From Planctomycetales bacterium (GTDB taxonomy: Bacteria > Planctomycetota > Planctomycetia > Isosphaerales > Isosphaeraceae), in NCBI GenBank assembly GCA_027452145.1, contig DAIDHB010000117.1, positions 1 through 64,000 of the forward strand: DNA of 64,000 bases, given 5' to 3'. Under the pieces are notes generated by a model that worked only from the letters and a program-made list of their open reading frames with translations, ran no database searches and had not been told where the DNA came from. Of the stretch, positions 24,754-33,300 are shown one piece after another (position 1 is the stretch's first letter; the number at the start of each line of letters is the position of its first letter). Made by a program: the position numbers and the translations under genes.

Positions 24754-26505
24754 TCACGCAAGTCCGCCCGCGGCATCGGTGACCAGCGGCTCGCTGCCCG
24801 CGGCGCCGGCCGCGGCGGCGTCCGGACCGTCCGGGCCGGGGCCGTCCACCTGCCATCGCCCCTCGCCCAGGATCAGCAACACCCGGTCGTGGTAGCCCTC
24901 CAGCCGGTGGGGATCGCCGATGCTGATGACGCTGATCGCGGCCTCGCGAAACAGGCGGTAGACGTTCTCGACCTGCTCGGCGTTGAGCTCGGCCCCCATG
25001 CGATCGATGAACACGAACCGCGGGGCCGCAAGCAGCACCCGGGCGAAGTCGAGCAGCCGAAGGTCGGACGGCGACAGTACGCTGGGGCCGAGGACCTCGG
25101 CGTCGATCCCGCCGACCCGGAGGACCGCCGCGGCCACGCCGATTCGCTCCAGCACCCGGCCGATCTCGTCGTCGGACGGATGACGGGTTGAGGCGCCCAC
25201 GAGCTGCGATCGCAGCGAGCAGCGGATCGTCAGGGGGCGATTCGGGACGAACGCCATCCCCTCGGGCCCCGGCCGGACGATCCGGCCCCGGCCCGACTCC
25301 CAGAACCCGGCCGTCGCCAGGAATAGCGCCGACTCGGCGGCCGAATCGGGCCCGGCGATCAGCAGGCTGCCGCCGTGCTTCACCTCGAGCGAGAGCCCGT
25401 CGAGCAGCGGCCGGTGCTCGTGCCGCGACCGCAGCGACAGGTCCTCGAAGGCTACCCGCGACTCGTCGGTCACGACCTGGATCGCCGACGAGGCCGCCGT
25501 CCGCGACTGCTCGAGCGCCTCGGCGATCGTGTCCAGCCGCGTCGTCACCGCGGCGAACGACGACAGCGTCTCGAACTGCGTCACGATCAGCGAGAACCCG
25601 CTCAAAAACGCCGAGAACGCCATCGCCGACTGCGTCACCACGCCGAACTCGACCCGCCCCAGCATGTACATCGGCGCCACGATCACCAGCGGGATGATCT
25701 GCGTCAAATAGTTATATCCATTTGTGAAGAAACCCAGGTTCCGGGTGACCTCGATGATCCGCTTGTTGTTGGCGACCACGTCGGCCAGGCGGGCGCGCAG
25801 GCAGTCGCGCACGGTCCTCGATGCCCCCGTCGTGGCGATCGCCTCGGCCGTCTCGCGCGTCTGGATCAGGTGGTAGCGCAGGTCCGCCTCCTTCTGGAGC
25901 TGGAGGTTGTCCAGCACCACCAGCGGCCGGCCGAGGAAGACCGTCATCGCCGAGCCGACCGCTGCGTACAGAAGGGCCGCCAGCACGAGGAGCGGCGTGA
26001 TCGACCACAGCACGCCCAGGAACGCCAGCGAGGTGATCCCGGCGTTCAGCGTCATCAGGAAGAACGAGAGCGTGGTCTGGGTATACGACTTGACGTCCTC
26101 GGTGATCCGCTCGTCGGGGTTATCCACCTCGTCGCGCGCCTTGAGCCGGTAGAACCGGTCGCGCGACATGTACAGGTCGATCAGCAGCCGCGTCAGCCAG
26201 CCGCGCCACAGCAGCCGCAGCCGCTCCTCGCTGAACCGATAGAATGCCGCCATGATCGTCGACAGCGCGAAGACCATGACGTAGACGGCGGCGTAGAAGC
26301 GGAAGTCCCTCCACTTGCGGTCGGAGATGGACGTCATGAAGTCGCGGCCGACGTAGCTATTGACCACGTTCAGCAGGCTGAGCGACAGGAGCAGCGTCAG
26401 GAGCGACGCGAACCAGGCGATGGCCCGCCAGCGGAGATCGGACGAGAAGAAGAGCTGGATGGTCCGTAACGATCGGGTCCAGGCCCGGTTCTGAGTCCCG
26501 ATCAT
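24754..26505 (-). CDS. SbmA/YddA-like ABC membrane protein with degenerate ATPase domain
   Basis: A 583-residue fusion. Residues 1-340 form a six-helix domain of the ABC_membrane_2 (SbmA/BacA, peroxisomal ABCD) type, with family phrases SYVGRDFMTSISDR and NPDERITEDVKSYT. Residues 350-560 are an ABC nucleotide-binding domain in overall order only. The Walker A loop reads GPDSAAESAL (385-394), with Glu in place of the essential Lys. The signature is LSPSD in place of LSGGE, Walker B is FVFIDRMG with Arg in place of the catalytic Glu, and the switch histidine region reads SIGDPH. ATP hydrolysis is therefore unlikely. A scaffold, sensor or proton-driven SbmA-like uptake role is possible. Confidence 0.85.
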   Translation of the reverse strand: MIGTQNRAWTRSLRTIQLFFSSDLRWRAIAWFASLLTLLLSLSLLNVVNSYVGRDFMTSISDRKWRDFRFYAAVYVMVFALSTIMAAFYRFSEERLRLLWRGWLTRLLIDLYMSRDRFYRLKARDEVDNPDERITEDVKSYTQTTLSFFLMTLNAGITSLAFLGVLWSITPLLVLAALLYAAVGSAMTVFLGRPLVVLDNLQLQKEADLRYHLIQTRETAEAIATTGASRTVRDCLRARLADVVANNKRIIEVTRNLGFFTNGYNYLTQIIPLVIVAPMYMLGRVEFGVVTQSAMAFSAFLSGFSLIVTQFETLSSFAAVTTRLDTIAEALEQSRTAASSAIQVVTDESRVAFEDLSLRSRHEHRPLLDGLSLEVKHGGSLLIAGPDSAAESALFLATAGFWESGRGRIVRPGPEGMAFVPNRPLTIRCSLRSQLVGASTRHPSDDEIGRVLERIGVAAAVLRVGGIDAEVLGPSVLSPSDLRLLDFARVLLAAPRFVFIDRMGAELNAEQVENVYRLFREAAISVISIGDPHRLEGYHDRVLLILGEGRWQVDGPGPDGPDAAAAGAAGSEPLVTDAAGGLA

Positions 26506-26746
26506 CGAGGCCCCTCGGCGCCCTCCGCGCGGCGACTCGCAGGATGGCCGACCGTTGTCCCCGCGCCGGCATCATGCCTGGCGATGCCGCTTCCCCGGGC
26601 GCGGGAGGGTCGCGATCCCGGCTCAATTCTGCCCGCACACGCCCCGGATTTCCACACCAGCCGGGCAGGTTTTCGGAACCGGCGGCCGGCCGCGGGCACC
26701 ACGATTCGCCTCGTGCTGCCGGCCGGTTCGGCCGTGTGGGTTCCGG

Positions 26747-26941
26747 TCAGGTCCGCCGGACCTTTGACTTCGCCTTCGTCGGTGTCTTCGGCGGCGCCGA
26801 CGACTTGCCCTGGATGAACTGGAAGTCCTCGTATCGGACGTTGACCGGATCGGTGCAGCCGTCCCGTTCGGCCAGCACCGGATGCGGTCTTCTCCGGGGT
26901 GTGCCGCCGATCGATCGCGGAAAGCTCGGAATATCGATCAT
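26747..26941 (-). CDS. Small basic ORF coupled to the caspase-like gene
   Basis: A 64-residue reading frame, unrecognised, with a hydrophilic Lys/Pro-rich end (GKSSAPPKTPTKAKSKVRRT). Its ATG lies 3 bases after the TGA of the caspase-like gene (TGAGGGATG), an arrangement suited to termination-reinitiation. That placement is the main argument that it is real. No domain, signal or membrane segment is visible. It could be a chance frame at the end of the operon. Confidence 0.4.
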   Translation of the reverse strand: MIDIPSFPRSIGGTPRRRPHPVLAERDGCTDPVNVRYEDFQFIQGKSSAPPKTPTKAKSKVRRT

Positions 26942-26944
26942 CCC

Positions 26945-27913
26945 TCATGGCTGACTCTCCCGACGCCCCTCCGCCTGCTGGTACAGGCGCCCCAGCTCGA
27001 GGAGGATCGGCTCAATCCGTCGGTAGTATTCGTCCTCCTTCATCCGGGCCTTCTGGTCGCGCAGGGAAGCCAGCGATAGCTCCAGCTCATCGCGGCGGCG
27101 GCGGACGTCGGGCGGGAGCTTCCGCTCGCGCTCGCTGGGAACCAGGTGGATCTGGTGGGCGCGCAGGCCGTCCGGCGAGGCGCCGTCCTTCGCGCGGCGG
27201 GTCGCACGGACCCCGCGGAACCAGTCGGGCGGCGTGCCGAGGCGGTCGCCGTTGTCGTCGAGCAGAGCGTGCTCGCTGGCGAGCTGCGAGCGCGTCCTGT
27301 AGTAGTCCTCGACGCGATGACTCGCCGAGAGGAAGGCCTCGAGCAGCGAGACCTGGCCGTCCTTGTCGAGATCGGCGCGGGGGTCGGCGATCGACTCCGC
27401 CAGGTACTGGCCGAAGCGGGCGTAGTTGATCTCCCTGCCGCTACGTGTCGCCGTGATGACCACCCTTCCCGGCGCGGAGACCCGGTTGAGGAACGGGGCG
27501 CTCGCGGAAGTGCAGTCGATCACCACGACCGGCCGCTTCGCGGGGCCGAGCCATTCCGCCAGCTCGACGTCAGTCACATCAGGTCCGCGGAGGTTGAACT
27601 TGGCCGCGCGGCCGTCGAATGTCCCGTGGCCGATCAGGACGATCCAGAGGGGCGCGGTTGCCGCACCGGCCGCCTCGGCGAGCAACCCCTTGAGGCGATC
27701 GCGATCGGTCGATCCCGGATGATCGTCGAGGCCGATCGTCGTGGCGTCGGCCTGGCCTCGAGACGCCGCCGTCTTCCACAGGTCGGCCCAGGCGCGGAAT
27801 TGCGAGGCATACTCGGGCGTGCCCGGAGCGCCGACCACGACGATGACGCGCGAGGTGTCACCCGGCGATGCCGAGAAAGCCCCGAGCCCGATCGATAGCC
27901 ACAGTGTCAACAT
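26945..27913 (-). CDS. Exported caspase-like (clan CD, C13-type) cysteine peptidase
   Basis: A 322-residue protein with an N-terminal hydrophobic export signal (MLTLWLSIGLGAFSAS). A caspase/legumain-like fold follows. The catalytic histidine is expected in WIVLIGHGTFDG and the cysteine in VVVIDCTSASAPFL, then VVITATRSG as in C13 peptidases. After it comes an EF-hand-like loop DLDKDGQVSLLEAF, which hints at calcium control. The C-terminal quarter is charged, helical and coiled-coil-like (RRRRDELELSLASLRDQKAR). I chose ATG 27913, since the upstream open frame is an out-of-frame reading of the neighbour. It starts 19 bases after the amidotransferase-like gene. Substrate unknown; clan CD peptidases usually cut after one specific residue. 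Confidence 0.8.
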   Translation of the reverse strand: MLTLWLSIGLGAFSASPGDTSRVIVVVGAPGTPEYASQFRAWADLWKTAASRGQADATTIGLDDHPGSTDRDRLKGLLAEAAGAATAPLWIVLIGHGTFDGRAAKFNLRGPDVTDVELAEWLGPAKRPVVVIDCTSASAPFLNRVSAPGRVVITATRSGREINYARFGQYLAESIADPRADLDKDGQVSLLEAFLSASHRVEDYYRTRSQLASEHALLDDNGDRLGTPPDWFRGVRATRRAKDGASPDGLRAHQIHLVPSERERKLPPDVRRRRDELELSLASLRDQKARMKEDEYYRRIEPILLELGRLYQQAEGRRESQP

Positions 27914-27932
27914 CTCGCGGTTCTCGAAGGGT

Positions 27933-30311
27933 TCAGGGCAGGCCGTTGAGGCGGCGGATGCCCCACTCGCCGGCCAGGCAGGCGATCGCGATGAGGAAGT
28001 ACAACGGCTGATGCCAGAGCGGGGCCGTCCAGGGTTCCTTGATCGGGGCATCCCGCGAGGAGAGGCTCGAGACGAACGCGCCCAGGCGGTCGCCGTCGAC
28101 GACCTCGCCGCCGGTGCGGCTGGCAATCGATTCGAGCCAGGCGCGATCGGGCTCGAGGCGGGCGAACTCGTCGGCGGCGGGCTGCGCGGCCCAGCCGGTC
28201 TCGCGCTGGCCGACGGCCGAGCCATCGGGCGCAGTGGCACTCGCCAGCAAGCGATAGGGCCCAGCCTTGCGGGTGACATAAGTGGCGGCGTAGGTGCCCG
28301 CCTCGCGGCCGTCGGGCTGGGCATCGAGGTTCAATTCCTCGCCGCCCGGCGCGGTGATCTTCAGGGTGACGCGAGCATTGTCGAGCGGGAGGTACAGGGC
28401 GTCGCGGACGCGCACCCGCAGGTCCACCGCGGGCGCGGTCGCGTCGGCCACCGGGCGCGCGGTGACCTCGATCCGGCGGGGGACGTCGGCGACGAGCCAG
28501 CGGATCGTCTGGCGCCAGGCGCGCTTCGGCTCGACGTCGTTCGGGTCGGTGCGCTTGAGGTCCCACCGCCAGAGCCCTCCGAGCAGCATCGACGCGACGC
28601 GTCCCTTGCCGAACGGCTGGGCCACGAGCGCCGGCGCGGTGCGGCCGGATCCGTCGCGGGCCTCCGAAAGCACCACGGCGCCCGGCTTGATCCCCCGCAC
28701 CTGGTTGAGCACGGGCAGCGTGGGCAGCTCGTCGAGCCGCTTGCGTTCGTCCTCCTCGGTCTTCCGCAGTCGGACCCACGGCTGGAGGAATCCCTCGCGG
28801 GTCAGTGAGAGCCGATAGTCGGCATCGCCGTTGCTGGGCGGGGTCGAACGGTCGAGGTACACGGGTAGGAGCTCGCCGACCGGCGTGCGGTCGTAGCGTC
28901 CGTCAGCGAACGAGTCGGGGCCGCCGAGCATCATCAGGCCGCCGCCGCGCTGGCTGACGAAGTTCCGCAAGAGCGCGAGCTGGTCGGCGGTGAAGAACGA
29001 TGATTCCAGATCGTCGAGGATGACGGCGTGATACGGATACAGCTCCTCGGCCGTTTTGGGGAACCCGTCGCGCAGCTCGTCGGGGCCGGTTGTGCCGAAG
29101 CGGGCGAGGACTGGCTGGTCGGAGCGCTCGGCGAGGTCGGGGTCGGACTGGTCGAAGCCCTCATAGAACGGGTTGGCCTCGCCGCGCCGGCCGCTGCGGA
29201 AGTCGAACTTCGGCTGCTTGCGGGCGATCCGGATCAGGCCCACGATGCCGACCTGGTCATCGGCCTCGAGGGCCCGGCGGAGGAAGCCGAACTCGGGATC
29301 GGGACGGCCGCTGACATAGAGCACGCGGTACGGCCCGCCGCCCTGATCCACCACGACGAGCCGGCTGTTGTTGGCGACCGTCTGCTCGCCGCCGTCGGAG
29401 TCGCCGGAAGAGGGCGGGACCGCGGCGTCGGGATCGGCGGGGATCTCCGCATCGCGGGCGAAGGCGCGGACGCGGTAGAAGGCCAGCCCCTTCGTCTCGG
29501 GGCGGAACTGGAAGCGGAACGACAGCGGCCGGTCGTCGCGATTGGCTGACATCTCCTGCCGCTCGACGTCCTTGCCCGTTTCGTCGGTGACAACCGCGAC
29601 GATCGGCCGGCCGCGATAGCCGGTCGCGGCGACGTCGGCGCGGAGGACGACCGGCGCCGCCTCGAAGTTGGTCTGGGTGATCGAGACGCCGCGGACGCCG
29701 ATATCCCGCCCGCCGCCGCGCGAGGGAGGGATCACCGGGAAGATGGGCGGGAGTTGCGCGGTGTCGATGTCGCCCGTGTCGGTGCGGCTGCCGTCGGTGA
29801 ACACCAGCACGCCCGCGATGGGGAGTCCGTGGAACCGCTTCGCCAGCGACTGGAGCGAGGTGCCGAGCGACGAGCCGACGCCGTCGAAGACAAGCGTGTC
29901 GAACCCCTCGACCGCGCGGAGGTGCGAGTCAAAAGCATAGCGCCTGACGTCGAAGTCCTGCTCGAGCCGGGTCTTCCAGGCGGCCTCCTTGCCGAGGCGG
30001 TCGCGCAGCCACTCGCCGCGGGTGGGCGTGCCGCGGCCGTCGCGGATGAGCATGCTCTGGCTGTTGTCGGCGAGGATGACGAAGGCGTTGGCCCCGCGCC
30101 GGGGCCGGGTACCGGTGAGCATCGGCTCGACGAGCGCGATCAACAGCGCGGCGAAGCCGATGGCCTTGAGCGTCGCGGCGGCGAGCCGGACGGGGCGGCC
30201 GGCGCGGGCGCGGGCGTAGTTCCACAGCAGGGCCGCCACGGCGAGCCCCGCGAGAATGCCGGCGACCGAGGACCACTGGGGCGAGCCCCAGACAAGCGAG
30301 GGGAGCTTCAT
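27933..30311 (-). CDS. vWA / glutamine-amidotransferase-like membrane protein
   Basis: A 792-residue protein. Two hydrophobic segments open it (VAGILAGLAVAALLWNYARA and IGFAALLIALVEPML). A von Willebrand A-like domain follows with a MIDAS-type motif (FVILADNSQSM, about residues 77-87). A class I amidotransferase-like domain (PF07090 type) lies in the middle (RGGGLMMLGGPDSFADGRYD, then TPVGELLPVYLD). A C-terminal transmembrane helix (PLYFLIAIACLAGEWGIRRL) ends it. Such proteins lack a proven amidotransferase reaction and are typical of MoxR/BatA clusters. The ATG overlaps the stop of the upstream coiled-coil gene (ATGA), so translation is coupled. Confidence 0.85.
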   Translation of the reverse strand: MKLPSLVWGSPQWSSVAGILAGLAVAALLWNYARARAGRPVRLAAATLKAIGFAALLIALVEPMLTGTRPRRGANAFVILADNSQSMLIRDGRGTPTRGEWLRDRLGKEAAWKTRLEQDFDVRRYAFDSHLRAVEGFDTLVFDGVGSSLGTSLQSLAKRFHGLPIAGVLVFTDGSRTDTGDIDTAQLPPIFPVIPPSRGGGRDIGVRGVSITQTNFEAAPVVLRADVAATGYRGRPIVAVVTDETGKDVERQEMSANRDDRPLSFRFQFRPETKGLAFYRVRAFARDAEIPADPDAAVPPSSGDSDGGEQTVANNSRLVVVDQGGGPYRVLYVSGRPDPEFGFLRRALEADDQVGIVGLIRIARKQPKFDFRSGRRGEANPFYEGFDQSDPDLAERSDQPVLARFGTTGPDELRDGFPKTAEELYPYHAVILDDLESSFFTADQLALLRNFVSQRGGGLMMLGGPDSFADGRYDRTPVGELLPVYLDRSTPPSNGDADYRLSLTREGFLQPWVRLRKTEEDERKRLDELPTLPVLNQVRGIKPGAVVLSEARDGSGRTAPALVAQPFGKGRVASMLLGGLWRWDLKRTDPNDVEPKRAWRQTIRWLVADVPRRIEVTARPVADATAPAVDLRVRVRDALYLPLDNARVTLKITAPGGEELNLDAQPDGREAGTYAATYVTRKAGPYRLLASATAPDGSAVGQRETGWAAQPAADEFARLEPDRAWLESIASRTGGEVVDGDRLGAFVSSLSSRDAPIKEPWTAPLWHQPLYFLIAIACLAGEWGIRRLNGLP

Positions 30312-33300
30312 CGGCCGCTCCCCAGTCGTTCGTAGTAGCGCCGGACGCCCTCGGCGAAGCGGGGCGGCACGGGATCGCGGTCGATCGGCACGAGCGCGTC
30401 GGGCGACTCGCGCCGCCGCAATTCCTCGCCGATCCGCTGCCGCAGCTCGTTGATCGGGTTCGTCACCAGGTCGTTGAGCCTGGTCCAGTCGGGGACCTTC
30501 GAATGGCGGCGGAATTCCTCGCGGGCGCCGCGGACGCGGTCGCGGATCCGCGCGGCGTCGGCGCGCCAATCGGGGTCATCGAGCAGTTCCTCGACGTCGC
30601 GCATCCGGTCGGACCACTGGCGGAAGCTCCCGCCGGTGATCGGGCCGCCGGGTCCGCCGTGCGGGCCGTCGGCCGTCCGTTCGCCGCCGAGACGCTCGGG
30701 GCGGTTCGCGTCCTGGTTCCCACCGCGTCGGAGTCCGCCGCCCTGGCGTTCGCCCGGCTGGCCGCCCTGCTGCTGGCCGCCCTGTTGCTGGCCGCCCTGT
30801 TGCTGGCCGTCGCGGTTCTGGTCCTGTCCGCCCTGCTGCTGGCCGCCTTGCTGACCTTGTTGCTGGCCCTGTTGCTGGCCGCCTCGTTGGCCCTGTTGCT
30901 GGCCGCCTCGTTGTCCTTGCTGCTGGCCGCCTTGCTGACCTTGCTGCTGGCCCTGTTGCTGACCGTCCTGCTGACCTTGCGGCTGGCCATCTCGTTCGCC
31001 TTCTTGCTGGCTGCCGCGCTGGCCTTGCTGCTGACCGTTCTGCTGCCCGCCGCGCTGGCCCTGCTGCTGGCCATCCTGTTGACCTTGCTGCTGACCGTCT
31101 CGTTCACCTTGTGGCTGGCCGCCGCGCTGGCCCCGTTGCTGACCGTCGCGCTGCTGAGCCCCTGGCTCGGACGGAGCCTCGCCCTCCCGATTGTCGCGAG
31201 CCTCGCCCTGCTGGGGCTGGCCCTGGCCGGGGCGGGGCTGGCGCTGCTGGCCGTTGGAGTTGTCCGGGTTCTGGCCGGGGCGATTACGCTGGGGGTTGTT
31301 CCTCGCGATCTCGCGATTGACCTGATCGGCAAGGTCGTCGAGCTCGTTGCGGGCGCGGCGGAGCGCGGCGGTCTCATCCCCGAGGACGGATTCGGCCGCG
31401 TGCTCGATCCCCTTGCGCAAGTCCTCGACGCCGCGGCCGGCGTGCTGGGCGGCGCGCGAGGCTTCCTCGGGGATGCCGGCATCCACGAGCTGCTGGGTCG
31501 CCTTGAGTGCCTCGGCAACCTTCTGCTCGTTCGCCTGGCGGACCGTGTCGTAGAGGTTCCGGGCCAGCAGGGGCTCGGTCTCCTCGGCGTCCTGGGTCGT
31601 TTTGCGCATCCGATCGAGGATCTCGTCGGCCTTCTTCGTCTGCTGCTCGCTCGACTGGCGGAGCTGCTTCCGCTCGTCGGACTCGCGGAGCGAGCGCTCG
31701 GGCTGCTTCTGCCAGGCTTCGAGTTTTTCGTTGATCTTCTTCTGCTCCTCGTCCAGGCGGCGGGCATCGGAGCGCATCCGGGTCATCTCCTCGGCGAAGC
31801 GGTTGGAGGTCTCGTTGCGGAACCGCTCGCGGAGGTCGTTAAGCTTCTCGCCGGCGCGGGCGCCCTCGGTGACCGCCTGGGGAATCCGGCCCTGCTCGAG
31901 GGCCTCCGAGGCCTTGCGGAGGTTCTCGCGTCCTTCCTGGACCTGCTGACGCGCCTCGGCCATGCGCTGCTGGTTCTGCTCGCTCTCCATCCGCTCGCGC
32001 AATTCGTCCGTGTCGCGAAGGATTTCCCGCTGCTGGTCGCGGAGCCGCTTGAGCTGCCGCTCGAGCTCGGCGCGGGCCTCGGGGGTCTTCGCCGCCTCGA
32101 GGGCCGACTGGATCTCCTTGAGCCGCTCGTTGAGGTCCCGCTGGCGCTGGGCCAGCTCGCGCAGGCGGTTCAACACCTGCCGGTTCTCGGCCTGCTCGCG
32201 CTCGCGCTGGGTCTGGTTCTCCTGCGAGCGCGCCGTGCGCTGCTCCTCGAACCGGTTCTCATCGGGCTTCAGGTCGAGCTGCTGGAGCTGCCGCCGCGAG
32301 GAGCTACTCGAGCTCTGGCTATTGCGGCTCTGCCGCGACGAGCGGATCACCTGGATCTCGCGGGCGCGGAGCTTCAACAGCGCCTGCGAGGCCGTCTGCG
32401 CGGCGGTGAGCGCCGGCCGCAAAGGCGGGATGCTCGGGCCGTCGACGGCCTGGCCCAGGTGGACGCCGGCGTCCTTCATGGCCCTGAGCGCCTGCTCGAG
32501 CGCGGCGCGGGAGGTCGGGTCGCGGAGCCGCTCGCCGAGCTGGCTGGCCTGGTCGAGCACGGCCTTCTGCGAGTCGCGCAGCGTGGTCGCGTCGGGGACG
32601 AACTCGGCGGTCGGCTGCGGGCGGGTCTCGCGGCGAATGAGCTTCCAGATGCCGCTGATGATCTGCCGCTGGAGCTCGACGAGCTGGCCGGCCTCCTGGG
32701 CGTTCTGTCCCTGCTGACCCTCCATCTCGGCCGAGCCCGAGGGCTGCTCGCCCTGGCGGAAGATCTGCTCGAACGGGCGGACCTCGGCGAAGAACATGTC
32801 GCTCGACGTCCGGCGGACATTGCCGTCCGGGCCGATGTCCTCGGCCCAGAAGGTGTACGAGACGAGCTGATCCGGCACGGCCTTCATCGCCTCGAAGTCG
32901 ATCGTGTGCTGCGCCTCGACCCGCAGCGGCGGCTTCGGATTGCCCTTCGGCGGAGCCGATCCCGCCGCGGTTTTAGGCTTCGGTGCGGCGAGGGCGAGGT
33001 CCGTCGGCTCGCCGCCGCCCGTGCTGAAGCTGATCCCGTGGCGGACCAGGCCGAAGTCGTCCTCGATTCGGGCGTGCAGCTCGAGTTCCTCGAGCGGCGA
33101 GACCTCGACGTCGTGCCCGGGCCGGGTGATCGCGATCGTCGGCGGCTTGTTGCGGGTGACGTTGATCGCGATCTCGGGCTCGATCGGGCTGGTGCGGCCC
33201 TCGGCGTCGAGCAGCCGGACCTTCAGCCGCCGCGGGTCGGCGAGCACCAGCTTCGCGCGATACGTATGCGGCTGCGACTCGTCGCGGACGAGCGGGATCG

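Noticed and set aside
26544-26954. 136-codon plus-strand frame before the small basic ORF
   Set aside because: No motif, Arg/Gly/Pro-rich, and antisense to the end of the cluster.
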